From Rhea pennata (Eukaryota; Chordata; Aves; Rheiformes; Rheidae), in NCBI RefSeq assembly GCF_028389875.1, contig NC_084669.1, positions 32,352,567 to 32,416,566 of the forward strand: a stretch of DNA of 64,000 nucleotides, written 5' to 3'. A program made the position numbers and the translations under genes. The first letter of the stretch is position 1. Every line of letters begins with the position of its first letter. Positions 1 to 12,197 of this stretch are shown here, one piece after another. The notes below the pieces were generated by a model. The model worked only from the letters and a program-made list of their open reading frames with translations, was not told the origin of the DNA and made no database searches.

Positions 1-3000
1 TTCTTCTATGGCTGAATCAGATTGGCAAGTTGGAGTATGAAGGTGAATTTCATTTCCTTGGGGTCTTGGAGTTAAAATTTGATGCCAGGGAGAGATTATT
101 TCTTTGAATGCATTTTTCTGAAAATCTGCTTTGTATTTTCTGAGTAGATCCTTTGAGGAAAATGCACTTTCCTTCCCCACCCTTTGCCCTAAACTCACTT
201 TTAGTATCTTTGTCTCAGCCAAGATGTTTTATCAGATTTTATTTCATTCTCTCAGATATATGTCAGGTGCACACTGCAGAGAAAAAAGCATTTTTAATCT
301 ATTAACAGAAATCTCCTGCTGACAGCAGCACTACCATTCAGCTACTGTGATCAAGATGCTCATCGGCGGTGATTACGAAGAGATTAATTCCTTTAGGAAT
401 TGACTGTTGTTTTCCTGAAAATAGTGCTGGGAGAAGTTTTGTTTTGAAAGGTATTCTCTCAGAGTAGACATTTATCAGCATTTGGTTTCCCAGCAGTTAC
501 TTGTTCCTCATTAAAGTCTCCACTTTTGTGATTCTCTCCCCATTCCCCATGTGAAAAGGGGATTTATTAGCATAAATCAGAAATATAAAACTGAGTCACC
601 ATATGTCAGACAATTCATCCCAGGAGCCAGGTGATGGAGGAAGAGATTTTCATTCTTTGGCCTATGTAGTGCCAGGTTGTAGAAGCTAATAAAGGAAAAT
701 AACAACTTTGTGTATGTTGCTCCAGCCAAGAAAATCTGACAAACCTACATTGTAAAAATGGAAATAGAAAAAGAGCTCCTCCCATCCATTAGAGTCCAGC
801 CTTGGGAAGCACTGACCTGGAGCTAAAATGGTACGGCTGCTCCCACTCCCTCCTCTGTCTGACCTCTTGGCTTTCTATTCACCAACTCATTCCCTATGCT
901 CCTCAGATGGCAGCTCCTCTCTTTCCCTCTGCTCCTGTCTATGTCCCAGAGAGTAGTTAATGCTCCTGTGCTGCCCCTACCATCTGGAACAGCATCCCTA
1001 TTGCTCTGGGCCTAACTGAATTTGAAGAAAAACAGGGAATCAGTCTCAGCAAGAGACATCTTTTGACCCTCCAAATGGCTTATAATTCCTCCATGTACAG
1101 TGTCTGCTGCGAGAATTAAATACCTCCCAAAGATCACCATTCTGCTCATTTCTATTTCCACAAGTTCAGCAGCTGCCTGCCATTTACTCATGGTTGGTCA
1201 TATCTTGAAATGACACCTTTTTTTACAGCCATTTTGCCCTGTATCTGTAAAGGTGAACATGAAGCAATCATGCTGGGAAGCAAGTTAGAGAGCAAAGCAG
1301 TTGTGACTGTGGCCTTGAGTCCCACAGAGCCAGCTGGCAGCCATGACATCTGCAAAGGGAAGAGATGAAGCATGTGGCCCCTTCCTCCTAAGATAACCCC
1401 TTCTGTGGCAGGAACAACCCATTCTTGGCCCAGTACCAACCCTATGTCCTCATGGCTGTGAAATTTGTTTTTTCCAATGTTGATGAGTCAGGCACAGCAC
1501 CCTGCTCCCATCTCACTCTCTGAATTTTGTATAACACAACGGCCAGAAAAATGAGTTCCCAGCAGCCTAGGAGGAAAATGCCACCCAAACATAAATGGCT
1601 CAATGTGGAAAGCATTCAGGGCAGGAAATGGCAAAACCTAGTGCCTTTACTTCCAATTACACAGGGCAGGCTATGCTGATACACAACCTGTTTTATGGCT
1701 AGTGAACTCTAGCACAAGCAATTTCTCACCATCACTCAAGGGAAGTACCAAAAATGTAAACTGACACACAATTCAGATACACGTACAGATGCCAACGCCC
1801 TGGCTACGTCACAACAGTAGGTTATTTATTCTAAATATCCTTTCTGATATTAGACAGACACCAATTCAAATCAAGCCTGAATCAAGTCAAGAACAATGCA
1901 GAGAAGGAATAATAAGGCATCAAATGAATTCCACAGACGCTCACAGACCAAGAAGGAGAGCTCAGAGATATCTAATGATCACTATTTCTGACAATTTGTT
2001 TTTCAGACCTTTGAGGAGACTTCAGTCTGAAACAGTTTGGTATTACCAGAATCCCCCAAAGATTCCTGAACACTGGAGCAGTGGGCAGGACAGAACAGTA
2101 TAAAGGGTGGCTAGCAGTCCCTACAGTGAGTAGACTGCCCTACAGTTGGCCTGGCTATCCCACGCCCTTTATAATTCACTATTGGAGTGATCTATGGTTG
2201 CAATGGGTTACTGTAAATTCTGAGGCCTCTCCAAAGCATCTCAAAGGGAAGAAGGATTCGAGATACATGGACACAAAGAGCCTAACACATGCTGCCAGAC
2301 CCATGTCGCAGTCATCAGCTGAGGGGCCAGTGAGAGGATTTAGCAGGCCAGGCCATCACTTACAGGACTGGTTTCTGAGACTAGCTCATGGTGAAGCTGT
2401 CCTACTCTGAGCAGCTTCCTGGAAAGCTGCACACTGACAGGAAGTGCTAAAAAGGTCTTGAAATTTCATTTCACACTGAAATCTAAAGACAAGACTCAGT
2501 AAGAAGTGGCTACTGGCCAAGCTGAGAAATAAATGAAGCCAGTGTCAGGAATAAATCTGAAATGCTGGGCAACATCAGAGCTAATCTAATGTCAGAAATG
2601 GTATTTCAAGGTAAATTGAGCATGACATGTAAACAGCTGTGTCAGTAAAGGAAGTATCGAATCTGTCCCATGTGTGTTTGTGGTTGTGCTTTCTTTGCAC
2701 ACATTTGTCTCTGGTGCAAACTCAGTCCCTGTAAGTATTGTGTAAAGAATGGCCCAAAGGTGTGTGCAGTTGTGTTTGCAGTGCCATCACCACCTCTTGC
2801 CCCCATCACAGGACTCCAGAGGCCCTTCCATGAGTCCAGGCATTTGCCCATGGAGACTAGGGCTCACTGAAGTACAACTGAGGCACAGAAAGGGCAATAT
2901 CTCTTCACCCTGCCCCAAATATTTCAAGTAATTCTGCAGAATGGATGTACCACCAGAACTGCCTTAGTTTACCATAGTTTCACCCTTATGCCATAGAAAT

Positions 3001-5400
3001 CTCCAGGGGTAATTTGGAGGAGTCTTGGTAGGGATAAGTGAGTCTGACTCACACTTCCTGAGGGATAGAGACGAGGCCACGTGGTTCTGGAGTCAGGACA
3101 GAGTCACCGTCTGTGTATAGACCATGCCAGGACTCTAATGGATAGCCCATGATCTACAGAACGTGGGGGCCAAACATCTGCCACACGAAAGAGGAAAATG
3201 AGCTGAGAAGAATTTTGCAAAGGAACCCTCTCTTCCACCAAAGGGCTGAGCAGTGCTCACTGTCACTGCTGTTAGAAACTGCCTGGAAGCATAGATGTTA
3301 ATGTTAAGCCAGATTCAGTGTAGAAGCAGTTATTTGTTCCATTTCACTATCAAATGATATGAAGCACCATAAAGCATCATCTTTCAGGTTCATAATTTAT
3401 AAATTAAGTGTAAATAGCCTCTATTCTGAGCTCCTCTCCAGCCACTCATTTATCCTTCCCTGGTGAAAAATTAATGAGTCTATAAAATAGCTGGCAAATT
3501 TAGAGCAGTCATGTTTGCGGGGGAAAAAAAAAACAAAACAAAAAAAAAACCAGTATGACTTTCCTAAAGACCCTGAAGCATTAACTTACTCCAGTCACTG
3601 CTGTTAATCACTGGTCTTAGGTGTTCTTCTATTCTACAGCAAAGATCTTCCAACTCCTGCTAAGACTTCTGCTGCAGACCAACGTGTGAGACAAGATAAA
3701 GCAGTCTATGGTTATTAGGCTGTCCTAGCATATAACCAATAACCTCCTGAACAATAACCCCCTGTATAGCAATTCTTGCTTTCTACAGCCTGTCAGACTG
3801 CTTCCTTCAGGGGCTGCCTGAGGGCTTGCACTCTCTTACCCACGATGTCAGAAGAATTAACACGAAAATTTTTATAATCAACCCTTCTAAGTGGAAAATT
3901 CACCCCAGGCAAAACTTTTGGTCTATGGGAAGGAAAGGAGCTGAATCAGATCTGCTAGCTCTGTATTTCCACAGTGAGTATTCCCTAAGGGACCTTTTGG
4001 CTATATTGCGACCTTTAAGGCTTGCCCGTGGACAAAAAGCTGTGCTAGTTGTTCTACAAGGCCCTCTGCAACTTTGCAAGGACCTGTACTCCTGCCCATT
4101 TGTGTGTAAATTTACTAGATCAGAGGGGAATAGAAAACAATCAGGAGGAAGTAGGAGACAGTAGGCTGAAGAAGACATTGGAGAAGACACAGCATACAGG
4201 GGGTGTCAGGGTTGTAAAGGAGACTGTCACAGAAAAGGAGTATAGAGAATAGGCCATAGAAAGGTCTGGAGGGTGCTGAAGGCACAGGAAGTGGTGGAAG
4301 TCCTATGTTCCTTTGCTAACACAGGCCTGGAAGCACTGGCTATCAGACCTGGCATGGAGGTCCCTGCTTCGCATGCAGTTTTGACTTGTGTAAAGAAAGA
4401 TTTTGCTATTCTCAAAAGCAGGAGGTTCAATGGGGTAGGTAAAGGAGGCGGAATGACTGTTCAGAGGGGGGAATGTTTGTGTGGGGTCAGTAGCTCTTAG
4501 ATCTCATAGAAATAGCAAGAGGCTTGTGCTGAGCTTCTAGTTATTGCTATAATGTAATGATTATAGATAAAGGGACCCAAAGCCCAGAGAACCTGAGTAT
4601 TTACGGCTACACTCAATGCTGAGACTTTCTTTTGGAGCAGACTGGGTAAGGCCCACAGAGGTTACAAAGAAGGCTTTCCAGGTAGTTGAAGACAAGCCCC
4701 AGTCTACCTTCCATTCTCTTCTACCATCCTGAAGGCATTTGCTCAACACCTAGATAAATGTGCAGGAAGCTTATTCAAAAAACAAAGACATTCCATTTAA
4801 CAAATTGAATTGCTGCTTACTGATCTGTGCTCAGCCAGGGATACTGGAACAGGAGATGATAGGATTTCATTGCTACTGTGGCAAGCTAAGTCACAGTAGG
4901 GGATGTTCTGTATCACAAGGGAGGGTGGTATCAAGTGATGTAGCATGAGATGGCTGTAGGATAAGCTCCATGATTTTCTGTTTTTATACTTAACATTTGG
5001 AGGGATTTGCTCAATAAAGAGCTTCTGCTAAAAAATGTTTCACAGAAAATTAACTCTTATTGTTAAGTTCTTCCGTGAAATATCCCGCTTGTTAAAATTG
5101 AATAACAAAATTAAAATAAACAAAGCATGGAAATTACTTTTCCCCTTCTGTATATATATGCATGAGTTTATTTTGTTTTCTCTCTTCTATAGTCTATCTA
5201 TGACTATCATGAACTGTAGGTTCACTATGACAATTTACAACAACCCTGCCAGATTAGATGTAATGTTAACTTATTCATGAAATTCCTCCAATCAAACATT
5301 AAAATGAATACTATTCCTGTGGGGACAAGATGGAGAGATGAACGTAATAACTTTATCTCTGCTGCATGTAAAATATTCATAATTGAGCAGAAAGCCTGAT
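1..5400. other. Non-coding upstream DNA, no gene recognised
   Basis: I see no exon-like conserved coding sequence on either strand; the open frames are short and lack recognisable domains. There is an A-rich run near 3523-3550 (A tracts broken by C). A stretch at about 2867-2935 resembles the end of an ancient MIR-type SINE in a few words only, too weak to call. The sequence is ordinary AT-leaning intergenic DNA. It could hide enhancers or 5' exons of the downstream NDNF-like gene, which I cannot detect by eye. Confidence 0.6.
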
Positions 5401-5479
5401 CCCAAATGCTTAAAAATATAAGCTGGGGCAGCAAATGTGATTGGATTTCTTATAATCTAATCATCTTGCTCCATATGTG

Positions 5480-5860
5480 GTCCCCGATCTGTTTAGGATT
5501 GTTAAAATTCCTGGGTATTGTAGTGCCTTCCCCAGAGAATGCTGGGAAGAATTACGGACAACGCCTGGAACAGATGGGATGCCGATGACTCCACGCCAGC
5601 AAAGGCAGGAAACAGGACAGTGGTTAACTCCTTCTCTGCCAGCTCCCCACCACTAACAATGTCAGCACAGGAAAATTAATGCAGATTGCTTTCGTGTCAA
5701 AACTGTAGAGCGCAGTGTGTATTTTAAAGCTCCTGACAGCGAAGTGCAGCAGGCAGTGGGGATAAAGTACGACTGATGATCACACTCTTCTGAAGATTTG
5801 CTCAGTGCTGGCGGGTGGAAATTTCAGTTACCTGCAGATCTCATGGACAGGTGAAGGAAG
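5480..5860 (+). promoter_or_regulatory. Candidate distal promoter or 5' non-coding exon of the NDNF-like gene
   Basis: This block is richer in G+C than its surroundings. At 5511-5524 it has CTGGGTATTGTAGT, close to the reverse complement of the ZNF143/STAF promoter motif (ACTACAATTCCCAG), and a related word, GAATGCTGGGAAG, follows at 5537-5549. A donor-like CAG|GTGAAG lies at 5850/5851. The NDNF-like coding exon appears to begin at an internal splice acceptor (12013/12014), so a 5' exon must exist upstream, and this is the best-looking place I see. The assignment is inference. It could equally be an enhancer or chance composition. Confidence 0.25.
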
Positions 5861-8800
5861 GCGCTCTGGCAGAACCCCAGGAGGGCACTGAAATGCTCTA
5901 AATGAAACCAGCACCTACAACATGAAAGGCTTCTCAGTCAGATTGAAGATACTTTTAAAAAACTTAGGGTGTAGGGCAGGATCAGAAAGCCTCCCTCCAG
6001 AGCAATGAAATTTGGCAGGCCTGTGCTTGATTTAAGAGCAAGAGTCTGGCTGCTTGGCACTCCCTGCTCCTCTCCAACTTGTTGTTAAAAGGAGTTAAAC
6101 CGGCACTTGAGAACCTCTCTTATACAGAAAACACTTGGATATTTCTTGTTCACTATGGTGGATTAGTTCTATTTATGTTAGTTTAATCCTTTGGTAGGTA
6201 AAACAAGCAACACTGTAGCTAAAAACAAAATACAGGATTGCCCTATTAAAATGGTGCACTGATTACAGACAATGCCATTTTCTTCCTTTGACTTTTTCAA
6301 TTGGGATACTCAGCAGCTTTTAGCTAATCTGAAAACCTCTTGTTCCTATGCCACACCTGCCCAAAATAACAGTTATGCTGCTTTGATAGTTTAAAGATAA
6401 TTTTGTAGGTGTTTTCTAAGTCATTTTTAACAGGATTTAATCTAAAACCCTGAAAGCCTGGAGGTACAGCAAAAGGAAAAGGAAAGAAAAATAGCAGCTT
6501 AGGACCTTCAGTATGTTTTCCGCTTTAATTCATGAAGCTGTTAGTGCAATATTGACTCCTGGCTAGAGACATTTTTCTGTTGCATTGAATTTACTCTGGT
6601 GGAGGAACAAGGTCTGTCATAAAAATACGGAATTTTCTCATTAAACTGGATGCAGTAATTCTCAGAAGCAATCTCCCATATCCTGTAAGATCAGAGAAAG
6701 CTCTTCTACATCTTATCTATTATTTCTCATTGGACTCTTCTGAATAATTGCATAAATATAGAATTAAGAAAAATGAGAGGGGTAGGCCTGTCCATAATCT
6801 TTAGATAGTTACTTACTAAAAGACCCCTCAGAGCTATCTTTAGTTTCAACACCATCAGAGAAAAAGATCATTTTCAAGTATCAACATCTCTTCATCAGGA
6901 AAGGCACTGAAAAATACTGTGCATCTGTAGTTAGTAGACATAGCGGTCAGCACTATATAACCCCACAAAGAACTTTTGAATGTAGATAAGCCAAAATCGG
7001 GGCTATGGAGCCAAAATGTAAAAAGCCAGTAGCTTTTACTCTACAAAGCAAACACGTAGTGCCAGGATAACCCAACAGCTTCCAAAATAACCAATTCCTA
7101 CACACTTCCCCTGGACGCACACTGCAGGAAGATTCCAAGACTGTTTTTGACTTATGTGCAATTCCCTGTTTCTACTGCTTATTAATGCCTCTGAATGGGA
7201 ACAGACTAGAGCTTTTCTTATCAGACAGTCTTTTGACTGCTTGTGCATAGCCAGAATTTGACAAAAAGTGGAAGAAACAGAAACAGCTGCCCCACTACCG
7301 TACCCTTGGCATGTTTTAAGCTCTAGACTTTTGCTTGGGCTTCTCTGACACATCTTTAAAAGAAAGCGTGATTCTCTCTGGATAGCAGCTGTGTGTCTAA
7401 GAAGATATTTTTGAGCAGTAACACGAGTAGTAACGAGAAGAATGTTAGCTTCTTAAACATATATTAGGTCCTTATAGCTGTCAAATATTAATTCTGAGAA
7501 TCCCTCCACTTGGTAGAGAATTTTTACCAGAATTTGCACCCCCTTCCATGCCATTAAAATAAATTAGAAGATTTATTTGCCAGGAGGAATAGATTGTGAC
7601 TTGCAGCCACGGAAAATGCAAAATTTATTTGGATGCTATAAGTCCCTCTGCAGATGTGATATGGAACACATTCAACAATGTAAGACATCCATAGTTACTT
7701 CTGCTCAGGGCTTCTATGAACACACTTGGAAATGTTAATTAGTTAAGAAGGTAGCTTGTAGGCAGATAGGTAGTTAGGAGCCAAGGACTCAATTGTTTGC
7801 AGGATGCATACATATGCGAGAGAGAAAGGGAGAATATTACTTGCCTCACAAATGAAAGACTTGGTTTCTATTTCCCCATGCATTTTTAATGTGCTTACGG
7901 AGTTTCATGAAACAGAACTCCCTGGACAGGGCTGGGGGTGCAGGAAAGTTGTCTGTGTTTGGGTTATTGCCTGAGTTACAGCCAAGGCCTTATCCAGCTG
8001 GGCTGTGGATGGGAAGACTGTGCAGTCCTGCTACCACTCTCCTGAGGGTTTCAACAGCCTGCACTAATCTGGGGAACTAGAGCTTTCTTAGCCCTTCACA
8101 CAGGTACTATTTCCTGATCAAGGTGACCTGATCATCTCAAAGGTAGGTTGCCAGGGTAATGGCATCTCCTCATCAGAAAGAGATGTGGTCAAATTTTTGC
8201 ATATGCACTGCCAAGTTGGAAGAGAGGCAAGTTGGGGAGGCCCAGGTAGGCCAGGCAGCTCCATGGGGTGCACCAAGCACCCCTTCTGTAAGGCATGCTG
8301 TAAAAGGGTGAGTAAATGCTGCAAGCAGGAAGCACAGAGGGACAGCTGTTGGGGAGCACAGGAGGCTCCTTTAACATGCAAGATCCTTTATCAAAATACA
8401 GAAATGGGGACTACAGTTCCAGGAAATAGACATCTGAAGCTCCTTGGAGAGCCTAAAGCTGGAACTCTGACTGCCTGACTTCTTGCTGAAGTTTCAACAG
8501 AGCTCCTGTGTTTTCAGTGTGACCAATCTTTTAGAAGAGCTAATACATAACAAAGTACAAACCAAGTCTCTGATGTCAAAGGTGGTCATCTCTAGCATTT
8601 CTGAAAGGTGTTGATCTGAAAGCAGGATCTCTTGAACAGCCTTCTTGAAATCACTCATTCATCTCTGAGAGGCAGCAGAACTTGCTGGTTGTAGACTATA
8701 TTTTTCTAGTTGAGAAGAATGTTCTATCAATTTTATACCAAATTGTTGGTATGATTTATCCTAATTGTAACTCCACTGAATTCAGTCAAGCTTATGAGTC

Positions 8801-9312
8801 ATGAATTTAGCTCTTAACTTTCTCAATAGAAAATACTTGTTTTTCCTTCCATGCTGTTTCAGTGAACCTCTAAATCTATCCACATACTCCTTGCTCCAGC
8901 AAAGCATGTAAGCAATACATATGGGAGATATGTTAGAAATCACAGTGAGATGAACTGGACTTCTTCCATACCTATACCATACAGTCAGTCTCATTCACTT
9001 GATGTCCCATTCATATTATTCAGCAGGAGACAATTCAGTAGATTCTTAACAGTCTTCAAAGAATTGCAAATTCCAGTCTGCTTAAAAAATTTAGGGTATT
9101 CCTTCCCTTATAATTTTTCTCCTTTCCCTTTAGTGAACCAGTCAGCACTTGCTGGGTCATAAAAAACATACTGAAACACAGTACACCTGAAAACAGATGA
9201 AATTTCTTCAATGCTGTAGGCAAAGAGATTGCACATTCCACTGAAGGGCCATCAGGCTGCTAATGCAAAACTAATTTTCTGGAGGAGATCGTTGTGCCCT
9301 TGGCTGCCTAGT

Positions 9313-9505
9313 ATTGTGGACTAACAAGGGTTAAGTGTGTTTGCTTTCTCTCTCTGTGTCTCACCCCCTTCTCCTCTCTGTGCATTTCTGTCAACGACCT
9401 GCTCTCTGGCCAGTTACCAGTGGGATTAGGCTGCTCTAACAGTCTGGCTGACACTCTGTGCAGGGAATAAAGTCTTGCTGCCTGGAGGAAGAACACACCA
9501 ATGTG
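9313..9505 (+). repeat. Possible short LTR-like segment
   Basis: The segment starts near TGTGGACTAACA. It carries a long pyrimidine/CT-rich stretch, then GGGAATAAAGTCTTGCTGCCTGGAGG at the right, an AATAAA followed by the kind of sequence seen at the R region of retroviral LTRs. It ends in a CA-rich word. I cannot identify the family, see no internal retroviral region next to it, and did not find a matching second copy. The length is short for an LTR. This is a weak call made from layout alone. Confidence 0.2.
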
Positions 9506-10046
9506 CTTCGCAGCCCTCCATATGGAATTCTAGAACTTAAAGAGCAAGAATTAGAACTTTGAAGACTTCAAAATTATGCAAGTTTAAAATAAAATATCAA
9601 AACTCATTTTTCTTTTTTTTCTTTTTTCTTTTCTTGAAAGACTGCAGGCATTTTAGTCACTATGTCTGTTCAGGAGCCATATGGAAAAATCAGTTCTGTC
9701 CTGCTAAACTGGTTGCACAGTTTTGGTTTTCATCTGTCTACGGAGATCTGAAAGTCTATGTTATTTTATTTTATGCTTATTTCAGTAAAGAAGGAGAGTG
9801 GTCTGGAGATCATCTGGCCAGAAACAGAGTAGGTAAGCAGAGTATTTTTATGTAGCATATTTCCAAGCATTTGAGAGTACACTGTGTAACTGAGAGAAAT
9901 CAGACTTTAGGATGATGTTCTCTTTGGGCTAAGCTGATTATAGGTTGGTTGGTCGCTTGGTTTGTTTGTATTCCTAGACGAGAAAAGCTGAGCTGCTGTG
10001 GTGCCAGTGTGGTTTGCAAGATCCTGTCATTTAAGCAGCAGAAAGA

Positions 10047-10099
10047 TTTTTTTTTTCTTCTTCTTCTTCTTCTTCTTCTTTTTTTTTTTTTTTTTTTTT
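10047..10099. repeat. Polypyrimidine (TTC)n microsatellite
   Basis: A run of T, then about nine TTC units, then a further run of about 20 T. It is an uninterrupted pure pyrimidine tract of about 50 bases, mirror-like and capable of H-DNA. It lies about 2 kb upstream of the first NDNF-like coding exon. Confidence 0.9.
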
Positions 10100-12013
10100 A
10101 AGATCTCTCCAAAGTGCAGAGCAACTCGGATTCCAAAAGGTAAAAGGTAAAGCAAAATACTTTGGTATTATATGTTGAATCCATAAACTACAGTTAGACT
10201 AAAGAATGACTCTGAGAAAGTGCCAGAGAAGTGCCTCAGAGTCATACAGAAAGCTACATTATTAGAATATCTAAAATTGAATTGATATGATAATGATCTT
10301 CTCAACTGTTCTTTTGACTTGTTAGTGTGGTTGTTTAATCTTGCATTCAGCCAGGTGCTAAAAATATTACAAAAACATATTGAAAGAGGATAATTACTTA
10401 TTAGAATATTAAATTGAATACTCAGATGATCTGGTAGTGGTAATTTTCATAATAATCGCTCTGCTATTAACAGATACATCTTACTTTGGGAATCACTGAT
10501 GCAAACAAGTTTTGTACATCAGATTTACAGAGGTATTCAATATTGTGTTTAAATGTACAGATTTGAAATATATTTACAATGGAACTCGTCCTTTTGCAAA
10601 GTCATTTGGAAAAATTAATTGTAAGGCACAGCAGCTCTGCCTTCTGCCTTTCTGACTGCCTGAGATCTTCTGCACATTTGCAGGCACTGTGAGGAAAGTA
10701 TAGATTATAAATGATGCACCATTTGTCTTTCATGCTCTCTTCTATCATTGGCTGATAACCAGGATCTTTATTCCTTCTTATTGTTTGTAAGATGCAATAA
10801 GCTGTTTTTCTTCCCCCAAAGGGTTATTGCTTACAGAGCTCCCTCTACTTTCCAAATCCTTGAGATACACTTGGTACCTGTTTTAAAGGTTTATTCCCTT
10901 TTCCACCCTTTTATGCCCCTTCCATTTCAGCACTTCCTTCACTTTATAAAGCAGGATGTGGCAGAGGACAGAAAAAGTTGTAAGGATAATGAACAATCTC
11001 ATGTAGTATGTACTGTCAAAATTTCTTGTCCTAACTGGACCCTTCTATCTGTGTAGCTCTGTATAATATACACAGTGCAGTTTAAATAACATGAGCATTT
11101 TCACAGATGATTTTTTGAATTGTCTGAGCTGCATACATTTCTTTCAGAGATTCTGGGCTGATGATAAAGCCTCTTGGCAAAAGGGTGTGGGGGGCACATA
11201 CATGATTTTGGAAATCTCTGGTAAGAGTGACTACTACAGAGCTGTTAGAGTTGCAGTGAGGGGCAAATGCTGAGATAGGCTGGAAGTGATGCAGGTATAA
11301 AAGTGACAGGTAATACAAGATTTCATAATGATTTATCCAGTTGCCCTACAGTGACATAGCCTTCCTCCAAACAAATATGCAAAGAACTTAAAATCTCCTA
11401 CAGGATTAGTTTAGGGATTCTTACCCAGGATCGTTCACTTTTCATCTGATAATATCTACCTACTCTGAGAAACTTATCTTGATCCTCTTTTTTACACGTA
11501 CCTCCAGTCATGACAGATTTACAGTCTGTATACAAATAAAAATTAATGATCCCTGACAGAACGGCAGAAGTAGTGTTAGGAATATACTGACCTCTTGTGA
11601 GTTGAAAGTGGTAGGTAACTGAGAATAATCCAGGTTTGAAATTTAGCAAATGAACACTATAAAAGAGGAAAAAATATTTTAAATGTAATTCTCCACTCAT
11701 TTCATCAGCAGTAATTCATTTTTTACATAACTGTCTCATCCTATTGCACTTTGCTACATTGACTGTTTTTTTTTTTATAATAACAGACTCCACAGAAGCT
11801 TCTGCCACTAAATCTTTGCAGAGAGATTTGCTGAGACAAAAACATTTCTTCATGAATTTTCAGCTGTTTAGAAAAATGCAGACTGGCACCATTTGAATGC
11901 CTGGCTTGCTGTGATTATGATAAATACCACAAAAGGCACAGAAAGAGGGTCCTATTCATTATTTTCTCCCTCGGGCTGGCAGTTTTGCTCACTTTTATCA
12001 TCTCACTTTGTAG

Positions 12014-12021
12014 TGCTGAAG
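12014..12021 (+). other. NDNFL: Splice acceptor and short 5' UTR in front of the NDNF-like start codon
   Basis: A pyrimidine-rich tract (TTTTATCATCTCACTTTG) ends in TAG at 12011-12013, leaving an eight-base leader before the ATG at 12022. The ATG context is GAAGATGT, with A at -3. The human NDNF gene also begins translation in an exon after a non-coding first exon, which supports an acceptor here. The upstream exon has not been found with certainty. Confidence 0.6.
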
Positions 12022-12197
12022 ATGTCCTGGGTCTGCTTTTATCTGCCGCTCCATCTTCTGATGGCTGTCTGTCTGTGTCATTCCGTAAGAGCACCCACTA
12101 CCAGTTTCAAGAGTGATCTCTTCAACTTCTATCATTCCCTGATTCTTGCTGATGGTAAGGAAACTACAATTCACCTGCTGAAGGATATACCCAAAAG
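12022..12197 (+). CDS. NDNFL: NDNF-like coding exon 1 (signal peptide)
   Basis: It encodes residues 1-58 plus two bases of codon 59. The signal peptide MSWVCFYLPLHLLMAVCLC is followed by a conserved ending LLKDIPKR, which aligns with the NDNF word LFRDTPKR. The donor is AAAAG|GTAAGA at 12197/12198. Upstream the frame stays open to about 11893, but the acceptor at 12013 and the signal peptide directly after the ATG at 12022 fix the start. Confidence 0.88.

Larger units (their letters stand above)
5861..12013. other. Non-coding DNA upstream of the NDNF-like coding exons
   Basis: No coding exon is recognised. If the 5' exon lies upstream, this would be the first intron. It contains a possible LTR-like segment at about 9313-9505, a pyrimidine (TTC)n microsatellite at 10047-10099, and oligo-T runs. 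The last about 25 bases before 12014 form a pyrimidine-rich tract ending in TTGTAG, a credible splice acceptor. Confidence 0.55.

Noticed and set aside
2867-2935. MIR-like remnant (AACTGAGGCACAGAAAGGGCA)
   Set aside because: One good word only; it could be chance or a very old repeat that needs profile searching to show.
11893-12021. N-terminal extension of the NDNF-like protein upstream of 12022
   Set aside because: The frame is open, but a clear splice acceptor ends at 12013 and the signal peptide starts right at the 12022 ATG.
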